From assembly GCF_001613345.1 (NCBI RefSeq), contig NZ_BDCE01000051.1, forward strand, positions 1 to 64,000: DNA of 64,000 nt, read 5' to 3'. The notes under the pieces were generated by a model. That model was not told the origin of the DNA, made no database searches, and saw only the letters and a program-made list of their open reading frames with translations. The stretch's first letter is position 1; every line of letters starts with the position of its first letter. The DNA comes from Nocardia uniformis NBRC 13702. GTDB taxonomy: Bacteria; Actinomycetota; Actinomycetes; Mycobacteriales; Mycobacteriaceae. Of the stretch, positions 1 to 7,605 are shown one piece after another. A program made the translations under genes and the position numbers.

Positions 1-1515
1 GGGGTTCGAGAATGGTTCGGTCTCGCGCTGTTGGCGCTGCCGACGGTCCTGCTCGGCCTGGACGTGACGGTGCTGTATCTGGTCCTACCGAGCATGGCCG
101 AAGCGCTGAATCCCTCTGCGACGCAGACGATGTGGATTATGGATTCCTACGGCTTCTTCATCGCCGGATTCCTCATCACAATGGGAACACTGGGCGACAG
201 AATCGGCCGACGACGACTGCTGATGATCGGAATGGCGGCGTTCGCGACGGTCTCGGTGTTCGCTGCCTTCGCCCCCAGTGCCGAACTACTGATTCTGGCG
301 CGGGCGTTGCTCGGTGTGGCGGGAGCCACCCTGATGCCATCCACGCTGTCGCTGATCTCGAACATGTTCGCCGATGCGCGCGAACGTGCGCTTGCCATTG
401 GGGTTTGGGTGACGATGTTCGCGGTCGGTATGGCTGCCGGGCCGGTGGTCGGGGGGATTCTCGTGGATGTCTTCTGGTGGGGCGCGGCATTCCTGCTCGC
501 GGTCCCGATCGCGGTGGTCGTCCTGGTCGGGGCGAAGTTCGCGCTGCCCGAGTTCGCCGATCCGCACGCGGGCGGGCTCGACCTGATCAGTGTTGTCCTC
601 TCGCTGGCGGCGCTGCTGCCGGTTGTCTATGTGGTCAAGCACATCTCGTCGCATGGTCTCGACCTCACCGCGGTCGTCCTACTGGTGGTCGGCGTGATCG
701 CCGGTGTGCTGTTCGTGCGGCGTCAGCGCCGTCTCGTCTCGCCGCTGCTGGATGTCACCCTGTTCGCCGACGGGGCTTTCTCCGCAGCCCTGGCCGTGCT
801 GCTGATCGGACTGGTCGGGGTGGGCGGCACAATGTACCTGGTCACCCAATACCTCCAACTCGTCGAGGGTTTGAGCCCATTCGTGGCCGGTTTATGGATG
901 GGGCCGCCGGCGCTGGCGATGTTCGCCGCCGCGATCGGTGCACCCCTGCTCGCCCGGCGGATGCGTCCCGGCCGGGTCATGGCGGTCATGCTCGGGCTGT
1001 CAACCCTCGGCTATTTGCTGCTGGCCACTGCCGGGAGCGGGGATACCACCCGGGTCGTCGCGGGGTTCGCGTTCGTCTACCTGGGACTGGGCGCCGTCGC
1101 CGCGCTGGGCACCGACATCGTCGTCGGCGCGGCGCCGGCATCGAAGTCCGGGTCGGCCGCCGCAATGTCGGAAACCGTGCAGGAACTCGGTATCGCCGTC
1201 GGCGTCGCTCTGCTCGGCAGTCTGACCACCGCCCTCTATACGGGTCGGATGAACCCACCGGCCGGGACCTCGACGGAGGTCTCCGGGCGGCTCACAGAAA
1301 GCCTCTCCGGCGCACTGTCGGTGGCCGACGAAGTCCCCGGCGATGTCATCGACACCGCGAAGAATGTCTTCACCGACGGCGTGAATATCGCCTCGGCTAT
1401 TGCCGGTGCGGCCATCCTCACCGCCGTCGTCCTCTGTATGGTCGCGCTGCGTCATGTCGACCCACTCGGCGACATCGGGAAGCCGGAACGGACCCGCGGT
1501 GACGTGCTCGACTAA
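1..1515 (+). CDS. MFS efflux transporter, DHA2 (QacA/SmvA-like) family, 5' partial
   Basis: The frame is open from the first base of the window, so the true start lies to the left; 504 residues are visible. The hydrophobic pattern fits the 14-helix DHA2 drug:proton antiporters of the inner membrane. The loop after the second visible helix carries the MFS signature LGDRIGRRR, and a PSTLSLISNMF stretch resembles the motif C region of antiporters. A TTG at 31 could be mistaken for a start, but in-frame residues before it (REWFGLALL) match the conserved beginning of SmvA-like pumps. The TetR gene begins 24 bases downstream on the same strand, so pump and regulator are probably co-transcribed. The substrate cannot be told from the sequence. 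Confidence 0.88.
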   Translation, partial: GVREWFGLALLALPTVLLGLDVTVLYLVLPSMAEALNPSATQTMWIMDSYGFFIAGFLITMGTLGDRIGRRRLLMIGMAAFATVSVFAAFAPSAELLILARALLGVAGATLMPSTLSLISNMFADARERALAIGVWVTMFAVGMAAGPVVGGILVDVFWWGAAFLLAVPIAVVVLVGAKFALPEFADPHAGGLDLISVVLSLAALLPVVYVVKHISSHGLDLTAVVLLVVGVIAGVLFVRRQRRLVSPLLDVTLFADGAFSAALAVLLIGLVGVGGTMYLVTQYLQLVEGLSPFVAGLWMGPPALAMFAAAIGAPLLARRMRPGRVMAVMLGLSTLGYLLLATAGSGDTTRVVAGFAFVYLGLGAVAALGTDIVVGAAPASKSGSAAAMSETVQELGIAVGVALLGSLTTALYTGRMNPPAGTSTEVSGRLTESLSGALSVADEVPGDVIDTAKNVFTDGVNIASAIAGAAILTAVVLCMVALRHVDPLGDIGKPERTRGDVLD

Positions 1516-1539
1516 CCTCGACACCCACGGGAGGGGAGC

Positions 1540-2127
1540 ATGAGCGACGACGAAACGGCCACCGACGGGCGCAAGGCCCGGGGCAGTAAGCGACGCAGCG
1601 AGATCATCGACGCGACCCTCGCCGTCATCACCCGCGACGGCGCCGCCGGCGTCACCCATCGCACCGTCGCCAAACAAGCAGGCATCACCACCAGTCTGAG
1701 CACCTACTATTTCGCCACCCTCGACGATCTGCTCGTCGCCGCCCTGTCCAGCGTCGCCGACGAATACACCGCCCGCATCCGCGCTCTCATCGACGGCCCC
1801 GAGGACAAACTGCGTGGCCTGGCTCAACTCATCGCCGCATCCGGCGGATCCGGCCGCGAACGCGCCATGGCCGAACGAGAACTGGCAACCCTCGCCGCCC
1901 GCCGGCCCGCACTCGCACCGGTCGCCCGCCGCTGGCGGGAGAATGTCGCCGAACTCGCCGGCACCCTCACCGAGGACACCGCCGCCATCGCCGCCGTGGT
2001 CGCCGCCTCCGACGGATTGTGCACCGCGATCCTGATCGATAACGCCCCCGCCGATCCCGAATACATCCACCGGATCCTCACGCACGCACTGCACGCCCCC
2101 ATCGATTCACCCAACGCCGCGAACTGA
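1540..2127 (+). CDS. TetR family transcriptional regulator
   Basis: This is a 195-residue protein of typical TetR length. The N-terminal helix-turn-helix (about residues 20-65) contains AAGVTHRTVAKQAGITT followed by the recognition helix ending in STYYF. The C-terminal ligand domain is Ala-rich and not assignable. An ATG follows GGGAGGGGAGC, a strong ribosome site. It lies just after the efflux pump and most simply represses it, with the ligand unknown. This is inference from position; the promoter of the pump is outside the window. Confidence 0.88.
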   Translation: MSDDETATDGRKARGSKRRSEIIDATLAVITRDGAAGVTHRTVAKQAGITTSLSTYYFATLDDLLVAALSSVADEYTARIRALIDGPEDKLRGLAQLIAASGGSGRERAMAERELATLAARRPALAPVARRWRENVAELAGTLTEDTAAIAAVVAASDGLCTAILIDNAPADPEYIHRILTHALHAPIDSPNAAN

Positions 2128-2170
2128 AGCGGCGAACTTGCCTGGGCCTCCGCCCGACAATCGGGTCACC

Positions 2171-2201
2171 GAACCCCATCCGGATTGCCGAACGGGGGTT
2201 C
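2171..2201. terminator. Candidate bidirectional hairpin between convergent genes
   Basis: GAACCCC at 2171-2177 pairs perfectly with GGGGTTC at 2195-2201 across a 17-base loop. It lies between the convergent ends of the TetR gene and the small secreted protein gene. No T-run follows, so termination is only suggested by position. Confidence 0.3.
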
Positions 2202-2222
2202 AGCGGAGTCCGGGGTCGGCCG

Positions 2223-2441
2223 CTATCGGGTGGCGTCGGGCACCCATTTGGGGCCGGTGGCGCCGGTACTGACGCAGATGACCGGTCGCCCGGTGTTCAC
2301 ATCCCACGCCTTGTGCATCGCTTCGCTGTTGTCGCACGGCGTGTGTGCCACCGGAGTCGTCGCTGCCGCCGCTCCCGCGAAGCCGGTGAGGGCAGTCGCG
2401 ACAATTCCTCCGATAACCACTGTGGCCCTGAATGTTTTCAT
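2223..2441 (-). CDS. Small secreted protein of unknown function
   Basis: The 72-residue product begins MKTFRATVVIGGIVATALT and continues Ala-rich to about residue 28, a typical Sec signal peptide with an AAA-type cleavage site. The mature part is only about 45 residues, with two Cys (CDNSEAM and VICVST) that could form a disulfide. The ATG at 2441 was chosen over an upstream in-frame start because GGAAGG lies 7-8 bases before it and the signal peptide starts there. No domain family is recognised; similar short secreted proteins with paired Cys are common in Nocardia and mycobacteria. Confidence 0.7.
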   Translation of the reverse strand: MKTFRATVVIGGIVATALTGFAGAAAATTPVAHTPCDNSEAMHKAWDVNTGRPVICVSTGATGPKWVPDATR

Positions 2442-2806
2442 GATCGTGCCTTCCGTCGGTCGAACACGCGGCGAGGCTCCCCCCGTCGCCACCTTCCCGC
2501 AGAGCCGGTTTGCCTGCGGCTGAACTATTTTCAGTCCATTGGAAGCATTTCTACCGGGGCGAACTTTCAAGATCCTCAACAGACCCTTATCTCATCGTGC
2601 GGCGATTGAGGACCATTGGTCCACGATGCCTGTCGAGTAACGCCGGGACGTCCGCCGCTGACGAGTGCCGCACGCCTACTGGCGCTTTCGATTAGCTACA
2701 CCACCCACCCGCGAGCCGAGTGGTCGGTGCCGGAGCTGGCGAAGGTTCGATCGGCCGCTGAAATGCGTTGACTTGCAACGGTGATCAACGTGGTTAGGAT
2801 GGCCGA
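2442..2806. other. Intergenic region between divergent genes, no gene seen
   Basis: This 365-base stretch separates the secreted-protein gene (minus) from the patatin gene (plus). It must hold both promoters. I see no convincing ORF, tRNA or strong repeat. An AT-rich patch lies around 2520-2590. Confidence 0.5.
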
Positions 2807-3694
2807 ATGGTGGGGAAAACTGTCGATCGAACGTCCAACGAGACCATTCGACGTTCGATTGTATTGGGTGGCGGCAGTATCTATGGCACGGCGTGGATGG
2901 CGGGATTGGCCGCTGAGTTGCGCCGCCGCGGAATCGATTTGGGTGCGGCCGATTCGATAGTGGGCACGTCCGCGGGCGCGTCGGTCGGTGCCATGCTGGC
3001 CACCGGCCGCGATCTCGACTCACTCGCCAACAGTCCATTCCCTGCCGACGTCAAAGTGTCGCATCCTCCGCGGAAGCCGGAGCTACTGGCGGCGGTATTC
3101 GCTGTGCTGTCCGACCGGAATGCGGATCGTGAGGTGGCGCGACGCAAGGTGGGTCAGCTGGCGATGGCCGAAGAACCGGCCCGGCCAGAGCATATCGAGC
3201 CGACGGAGTGGTTTATCGGTGGCAACGCCTGGCCGGATCACAGGCTGAAGGTCATCGTGGTCGATGCCGAGAGCGGCGAGCGCCGAATCTGGAACAGCGA
3301 CAGTGGTGTGGCCCTGACAACCGCCACCGTCGCAAGCCGCGCCTTGCCCGGAGCCTTCCCGCCCGTCGTCGTGGACAACCGCTACTACATCGATGGCGGG
3401 GTGTGGTCGGCCACCAACGCCGACATCGCCGCGGACGCGGATGTTGTTCTGGTCATCGAACCCCTAGCGCATCAGTGGCCGCGCGAGCCTCTTCGTGCCG
3501 AACTCGCCGGGGTCCCGGCCGATGCCGTGGTGCATTTCGGACCGGACGCCGCCACGATCGACGTATTCAACGCGTCCGCGGCCAATCCAGACGTATTCGC
3601 GTGCTGGCCTGAAGCATTCCGAGCCGGCATTCGCCAGGCAGATGCCCTGGCCGAGCAGTTGGCGCGGTCGGCCTGGCTGTCGCCGAGGAGCTGA
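2807..3694 (+). CDS. Patatin-like phospholipase family protein
   Basis: The 295-residue protein carries the full patatin catalytic set. The Gly-rich oxyanion loop LGGGSIYG is at about residues 20-27, the nucleophile elbow GTSAG at 53-57 (Ser55), and the DGG motif with the catalytic Asp near residue 195 in YYIDGGVWS. Together these form the Ser-Asp dyad of lipid acyl hydrolases. There is no signal peptide or membrane helix, so it is probably cytosolic or peripherally membrane-bound. It stands alone, with its own upstream region. The natural lipid substrate cannot be predicted. Confidence 0.88.
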   Translation: MVGKTVDRTSNETIRRSIVLGGGSIYGTAWMAGLAAELRRRGIDLGAADSIVGTSAGASVGAMLATGRDLDSLANSPFPADVKVSHPPRKPELLAAVFAVLSDRNADREVARRKVGQLAMAEEPARPEHIEPTEWFIGGNAWPDHRLKVIVVDAESGERRIWNSDSGVALTTATVASRALPGAFPPVVVDNRYYIDGGVWSATNADIAADADVVLVIEPLAHQWPREPLRAELAGVPADAVVHFGPDAATIDVFNASAANPDVFACWPEAFRAGIRQADALAEQLARSAWLSPRS

Positions 3695-3804
3695 AACACC
3701 GAGGTCATTGGGTCCCGCCCCAGCAGGAGCCTTGCGAACATTGCCCACCTCAATGCGCAGTGCCCCAGCCTATTGGCGGCGAAGTCACTCTCGTCATCTC
3801 TGCG

Positions 3805-4071
3805 TCATCCGATCCTGCCGCACCTCTCGCCCTCAACTCGAAGGTGTTCGCGGTCCCGCAACACCTTCCACCACAGCTCTGGATAGGCGGGGAACAGATC
3901 GAAGCACTGGCCGAGTTGCACCGCTCGGTCAAAGGGGATGCTGCTGTCGCCGGTCCGCAATGCCACGACGCACGCCGTCTCTTCGACGATCGTCCATGTA
4001 GCCGTACCGCTCTCATGAACGGTGACGTAGGACGGCCGAAACCCAGTGGCAGGAGGTTCTGTCATCGTCAT
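3805..4071 (-). CDS. Hypothetical protein, 88 residues
   Basis: From the ATG at 4071 the product is 88 residues. It has protein-like composition and GC-rich third positions (about 16 of 20 in the stretch encoding DLFPAYPELWWKVLRDRE). I recognise no family. It lies just downstream of the XRE-cupin gene on the same strand, 37 bases after its end, so it could be the last gene of that transcript. No strong ribosome site is visible, and an in-frame start at 4167 would overlap the XRE gene. It may also be a remnant of a longer gene. Confidence 0.45.
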   Translation of the reverse strand: MTMTEPPATGFRPSYVTVHESGTATWTIVEETACVVALRTGDSSIPFDRAVQLGQCFDLFPAYPELWWKVLRDREHLRVEGERCGRIG

Positions 4072-4108
4072 CGGGCACAGCGTCAGAACTGTGGTACCGA
4101 CGCGGGAT

Positions 4109-4708
4109 TCATAGGTCGCCCCCGGTGCCCTCACCATCGCTATCGCGCTGGTGGCCGCGACGGGCATCGCGGTCGAAGATGCCCAGGATCTCGCAGGGGC
4201 CGCCTTCCGCGCCGATGGCGTGCGGGAGCATGGTGGGGAACTCCGCGGCCTGATTGGTTTCGATGCGGAAGCGGCGGTGCCCCAGCATGAGGATCGCGGT
4301 GCCGGACAGGACGACGAGCCATTCCCGACCGGGGTGGGCGCGCATGCGCGTGGGATTGTCTGGTGGCGGCTCGGTCATACGTTGACGTATGACGGTCACG
4401 CCGGGATCGGATTTGATGGGCCAGCGCATGATTCCGCGCGCACCGTCGATCATCGGGCTGGTGACGACATCGTCCGGGGCGGCCTCCACCAGCTGATCCA
4501 GCGACGTGTCCAGGGCGCGGGCGAGGGTGACCAGCTGATCGAGCGCGAGGCGACGCTGACCGTTCTCGATGCGCGAGAGCGTGGACTGACTGACATGGGC
4601 TCGGGCGGCCAGCTCCTCCAGCGACCAACCCTGCGCCACGCGCAGCGCCCGGATGCGTTTGCGTACGAGGCTGTCCAACTCACCATCTTCTTGCGCCATA
4701 GGCAACAT
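4109..4708 (-). CDS. XRE family regulator with C-terminal cupin domain
   Basis: The 199-residue protein has an N-terminal XRE helix-turn-helix (about residues 14-70; GWSLEELAARAHVSQSTLSR is the classic core). Its C-terminal half looks like a small cupin (GREWLVVLSGTAILML, then AAEFPTMLPHAI), the standard layout of cupin-type XRE repressors that sense a small molecule. The ATG at 4708 has AAAGG six bases upstream; a second ATG at 4699 is possible. It is divergent from the flavoprotein/MFS pair and most likely controls it. The ligand is unknown. Confidence 0.85.
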   Translation of the reverse strand: MLPMAQEDGELDSLVRKRIRALRVAQGWSLEELAARAHVSQSTLSRIENGQRRLALDQLVTLARALDTSLDQLVEAAPDDVVTSPMIDGARGIMRWPIKSDPGVTVIRQRMTEPPPDNPTRMRAHPGREWLVVLSGTAILMLGHRRFRIETNQAAEFPTMLPHAIGAEGGPCEILGIFDRDARRGHQRDSDGEGTGGDL

Positions 4709-4726
4709 TGTATGCCTTTAATGCAA
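4708..4726. promoter_or_regulatory. Candidate operator of the XRE-cupin regulator
   Basis: TTGTAT and ATGCAA (half-sites one mismatch from perfect inversion) flank a seven-base centre in the gap between the divergent XRE and flavoprotein genes. The site overlaps the first ATG of the XRE gene and sits about 60 bases before the flavoprotein start. This fits an autoregulated divergent repressor. Confidence 0.4.
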
Positions 4727-4786
4727 GACGGGGTTATGGTCGCCGCAGGGCCCAGAACCGCTGGGCCACGCACGAAGGGTATGAGG

Positions 4787-5797
4787 ATGGCTGAGACGAC
4801 TCCCCTGTATGCGGACAATGCACTGCCCGGTGAGACCGTCGACGTCGTGGTGATCGGCGGGGGTGCCGCGGGTTTGAACGGTGCGCTGATGCTCGCCCGT
4901 TCCCGCCGCTCGGTCGTCGTGATCGACAGCGGCACTCCCCGCAACGCGCCGGCCGAGGCCATGCACGGCTTCATCGTGCTCGACGGCACCCCGCCCAGCG
5001 AACTGCTCGAGCGAGGCCGGGAACAGGTGCGCCGGTACGGCGGCCGGGTCGTCTTCGGTGCGGTGACCTCGACCGAACCGGCCGCCCCCGCGAGCGACGG
5101 TGACCTCCGTTTCACCGTCACCCTCGCCGACGGCCGCACCCTGACCGCGCGCCGAGTATTGGTGGCCACCGGACTATACGACGTGCTGCCCGACATCCCC
5201 GGCCTGGCCGAGCACTGGGGTCACTCGGTGGTCCACTGCCCGTACTGCCACGGCTGGGAGGTGCGCGATGAACCCATCGGCATCCTGGCCACCGGCCCCG
5301 CCTCGATCCATCACGCGCTGCTGTTCCGGCAGCTGACCGACGATCTCGTCTACTTCACCCGCGACACCGAGCTGGACGACAACACCCGGGCGCGCTTCGC
5401 CGCCCGCGACATCCGCATTGTCGACACCGCGGTGCGGGAAGTCGTGAAGAGCGAGGCCGGTGGCATCGCCGGGGTGCGTCTGGTCGACGGCACGCTCGTG
5501 GACCGCCGCGTTCTCGCGGTCTCCACCCGGATGCAAGCTCGCACAGCAGGTCTCGACGGTCTGAAGCTGCCGATGGAGGAATTGCCCGACAATATGGGCC
5601 GCCGCATTGCCTCCGGCATGGCCGGCACCACCGAGGTGCCGGGTGTCTGGGTGGCCGGCAACGCCACCGACCTGACCGCGCAAGTCGGCGCTTCCGCCGC
5701 GGCCGGTGCCCTGGCCGGCTCCCACATCAACGCCCTGCTGGCCACCGCCGACACCGACGCCGCGCTCGCCGCGGCCCAGGGCGACACCACCGCCTGA
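4787..5797 (+). CDS. Thioredoxin-reductase-like FAD/NAD(P) oxidoreductase with CPYCHGWE motif
   Basis: The 336-residue flavoprotein has the N-terminal dinucleotide motif VVIGGGAAGLNGALMLARS (about residues 17-35), a redox centre CPYC (Cys151 and Cys154) and the C-terminal FAD segment GVWVAGNATD. This is the thioredoxin-reductase class-II fold. CxxC is followed by HGWE rather than the DG of true TrxB, a feature of the GliT/HlmI-like small-molecule dithiol oxidase branch. It may therefore oxidise a low-molecular-weight thiol or detoxify a compound rather than reduce thioredoxin. ATG 4787 is preferred to 4781 because the ribosome site GAAGGG lies at proper distance. It probably forms an operon with the MFS pump downstream. 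Confidence 0.82.
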   Translation: MAETTPLYADNALPGETVDVVVIGGGAAGLNGALMLARSRRSVVVIDSGTPRNAPAEAMHGFIVLDGTPPSELLERGREQVRRYGGRVVFGAVTSTEPAAPASDGDLRFTVTLADGRTLTARRVLVATGLYDVLPDIPGLAEHWGHSVVHCPYCHGWEVRDEPIGILATGPASIHHALLFRQLTDDLVYFTRDTELDDNTRARFAARDIRIVDTAVREVVKSEAGGIAGVRLVDGTLVDRRVLAVSTRMQARTAGLDGLKLPMEELPDNMGRRIASGMAGTTEVPGVWVAGNATDLTAQVGASAAAGALAGSHINALLATADTDAALAAAQGDTTA

Positions 5798-5926
5798 CGG
5801 CCAGGCCCGCATCGCCCCACCGCGCGACTCAGCCGGGGTGCGCTGGCAACCGGGCCCCCACTGCATTCACTCCGCGCCCGGACACGCTCCGGCGCTGACT
5901 CCGCATGCCCTTTTCGAGAGGAATCC

Positions 5927-7525
5927 ATGACAACGAACCAGCCCGCACAGGTGACCGTCGCCGACGACAGCGGCGGTGGCGTGCCGGATGCGCGTCAGCT
6001 ACGCAAAATCCTGATCGCCGTCTCGATCGCGCTGATGGCCGTCATCGCGTCGGTGTCCGGACTGAACGTCGCCCAGACCCACATGGCCGTCGAGTTCGAC
6101 GCCTCGCAGAGCACCGTCCTGTGGATCATCAATATCTACACCCTCGCCCTGGCCGCGCTGCTGCTGCCGCTCGGCGCGATCGGTGACCGCTTGGGCCGCA
6201 AACCCATGCTGATTGCCGGGCTGGTCGTCTTCGGCATCTCGAATATCGCTGCGGCAGCGGCCCCGTCGGTTGGGGTAATGCTGTCCGCGCGGGTGGCCAG
6301 CGGTATCGGTGCGGCGATGATCATGCCCATCACCCTTGCCGTCATCACCTCCACTTTTCCCGCGGAGCAGCGCGGAAAGGCGATCGGTGTGTGGACGGGT
6401 GTCGCCGGAGGCGGCGGGATCCTGGGTATGTTCCTGTCCGCCCTGCTCGTCGATGTCGCGGACTGGCGCTGGCTGTTCGCCCTGCCCGTGGTCCTGGTCA
6501 TCGCGGCATTGGCGATGACGCTGCGGTCGGTTCCCAATTCCCGCGAGCGGGCCGCGCACCCCTTCGACACCGTCGGCGCACTGGTATCGACCGTCGCGGT
6601 GGTGGGGCTCATCTTCGTCCTGCAGGAGGGACCGGAACGCGGCTGGACCGCGCCCGCGACTCTGATCAGCCTGGCCGTCGGTCTCCTCGCCGCGGTCGGC
6701 TTCGTGATCTGGGAGCTGCACCTCCGGGACGCATCGCTGCTGGATGTGCGCCTGTTCCGAGAGCGCGGCCTGGCTGGCGGCTCGATCACGCTACTGGTCG
6801 TCTTCGGTGTGCAGGCCGGTATCGCGGTGGTCCTGTTCCCGTTCTTCCAGGCCGTCCTCGGCTGGTCGGGACTGTTGTCCACGGCGGCCATGATGCCCAT
6901 GGCCGTGATGATGATGATTACTGCCGGGCTCGCCCCACTGCTGGCCACCCGCATCGGCGCCCGAGCGACCATGGCCACCGGAATCCTGCTGGCCGGTGCC
7001 GGTCTCGCGCTCATGGCCGCCATCGTGTCCGTCGACGGCGGCTACCTCTCCATCCTGCCCGGCATGCTCGCCATGGGTATCGGTATGGGCCTGTCGATGA
7101 CACCCTCCACCGAGGCCATAACGGGTTCCCTGCCGCGCGAGAAGCAGGGGGTTGCCTCCGCGCTCAACGACGTGACCCGCGAGTTCGGCACCGCGCTCGG
7201 CGTGGCCCTGCTCGGCGCACTCCTGGCCGCCGGCTACCGCAACGCCATCGACGACCGGTTGCACGACATCCCGCGGAGCACCGCGGACACCGCGCGAGCA
7301 GGCATCGCCAACGCCGTCGAAGCCGCCGCCGACGCAGGCGTACACGCACCGGGCTTGGTGCACGCCGCGCAGCAGTCCTTCGTCGACGGCTGGCAGCAGT
7401 CGATGTCGGCAGGCGCCGCCGTGATGGGCGTCCTGTTCATCTACATCGCCCTCCGCGGCCCGAAGAATGCGGCTCGTGTGGCCGAGGACGAGGCAGCAGC
7501 CGCCGAGACCGTCACCGCCCGATAA
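5927..7525 (+). CDS. MFS efflux transporter, DHA2 family
   Basis: The 532-residue integral membrane protein has 14 predicted helices, the size and pattern of EmrB/QacA-type proton-driven exporters. The MFS loop motif LGAIGDRLGRKP lies after the second helix and TGVAGGGGILGMF resembles antiporter motif C. GAGAGGAATCC provides the ribosome site for ATG 5927. It follows the flavoprotein by 129 bases on the same strand, suggesting that the pair modifies and exports a toxic compound under control of the divergent XRE repressor. The substrate is unknown. Confidence 0.88.
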   Translation: MTTNQPAQVTVADDSGGGVPDARQLRKILIAVSIALMAVIASVSGLNVAQTHMAVEFDASQSTVLWIINIYTLALAALLLPLGAIGDRLGRKPMLIAGLVVFGISNIAAAAAPSVGVMLSARVASGIGAAMIMPITLAVITSTFPAEQRGKAIGVWTGVAGGGGILGMFLSALLVDVADWRWLFALPVVLVIAALAMTLRSVPNSRERAAHPFDTVGALVSTVAVVGLIFVLQEGPERGWTAPATLISLAVGLLAAVGFVIWELHLRDASLLDVRLFRERGLAGGSITLLVVFGVQAGIAVVLFPFFQAVLGWSGLLSTAAMMPMAVMMMITAGLAPLLATRIGARATMATGILLAGAGLALMAAIVSVDGGYLSILPGMLAMGIGMGLSMTPSTEAITGSLPREKQGVASALNDVTREFGTALGVALLGALLAAGYRNAIDDRLHDIPRSTADTARAGIANAVEAAADAGVHAPGLVHAAQQSFVDGWQQSMSAGAAVMGVLFIYIALRGPKNAARVAEDEAAAAETVTAR

Positions 7526-7583
7526 CCGGGTAGCGGCGGCAAGCAGTCGAACTGCTCGCGCGGTCGGCCAGCTCTCGCACCAC

Positions 7584-7605
7584 CGACCGGTCCTTCGAGC
7601 GGTCG
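7584..7605. terminator. Candidate hairpin between convergent MFS and UPF0182 genes
   Basis: CGACCG at 7584-7589 pairs with CGGTCG at 7600-7605 with a ten-base loop, in the 80-base gap where two genes converge. The stem is short and lacks a T-run, so support is weak. Confidence 0.25.

Noticed and set aside
2680..2760. Possible tRNA fragment near TAGCTACACCACC
   Set aside because: No cloverleaf arms can be formed around it.
4151..4780. Plus-strand frame extending the flavoprotein by 210 residues
   Set aside because: It is antisense to the XRE-cupin gene; the flavoprotein starts at its own ATG with a ribosome site at 4787.
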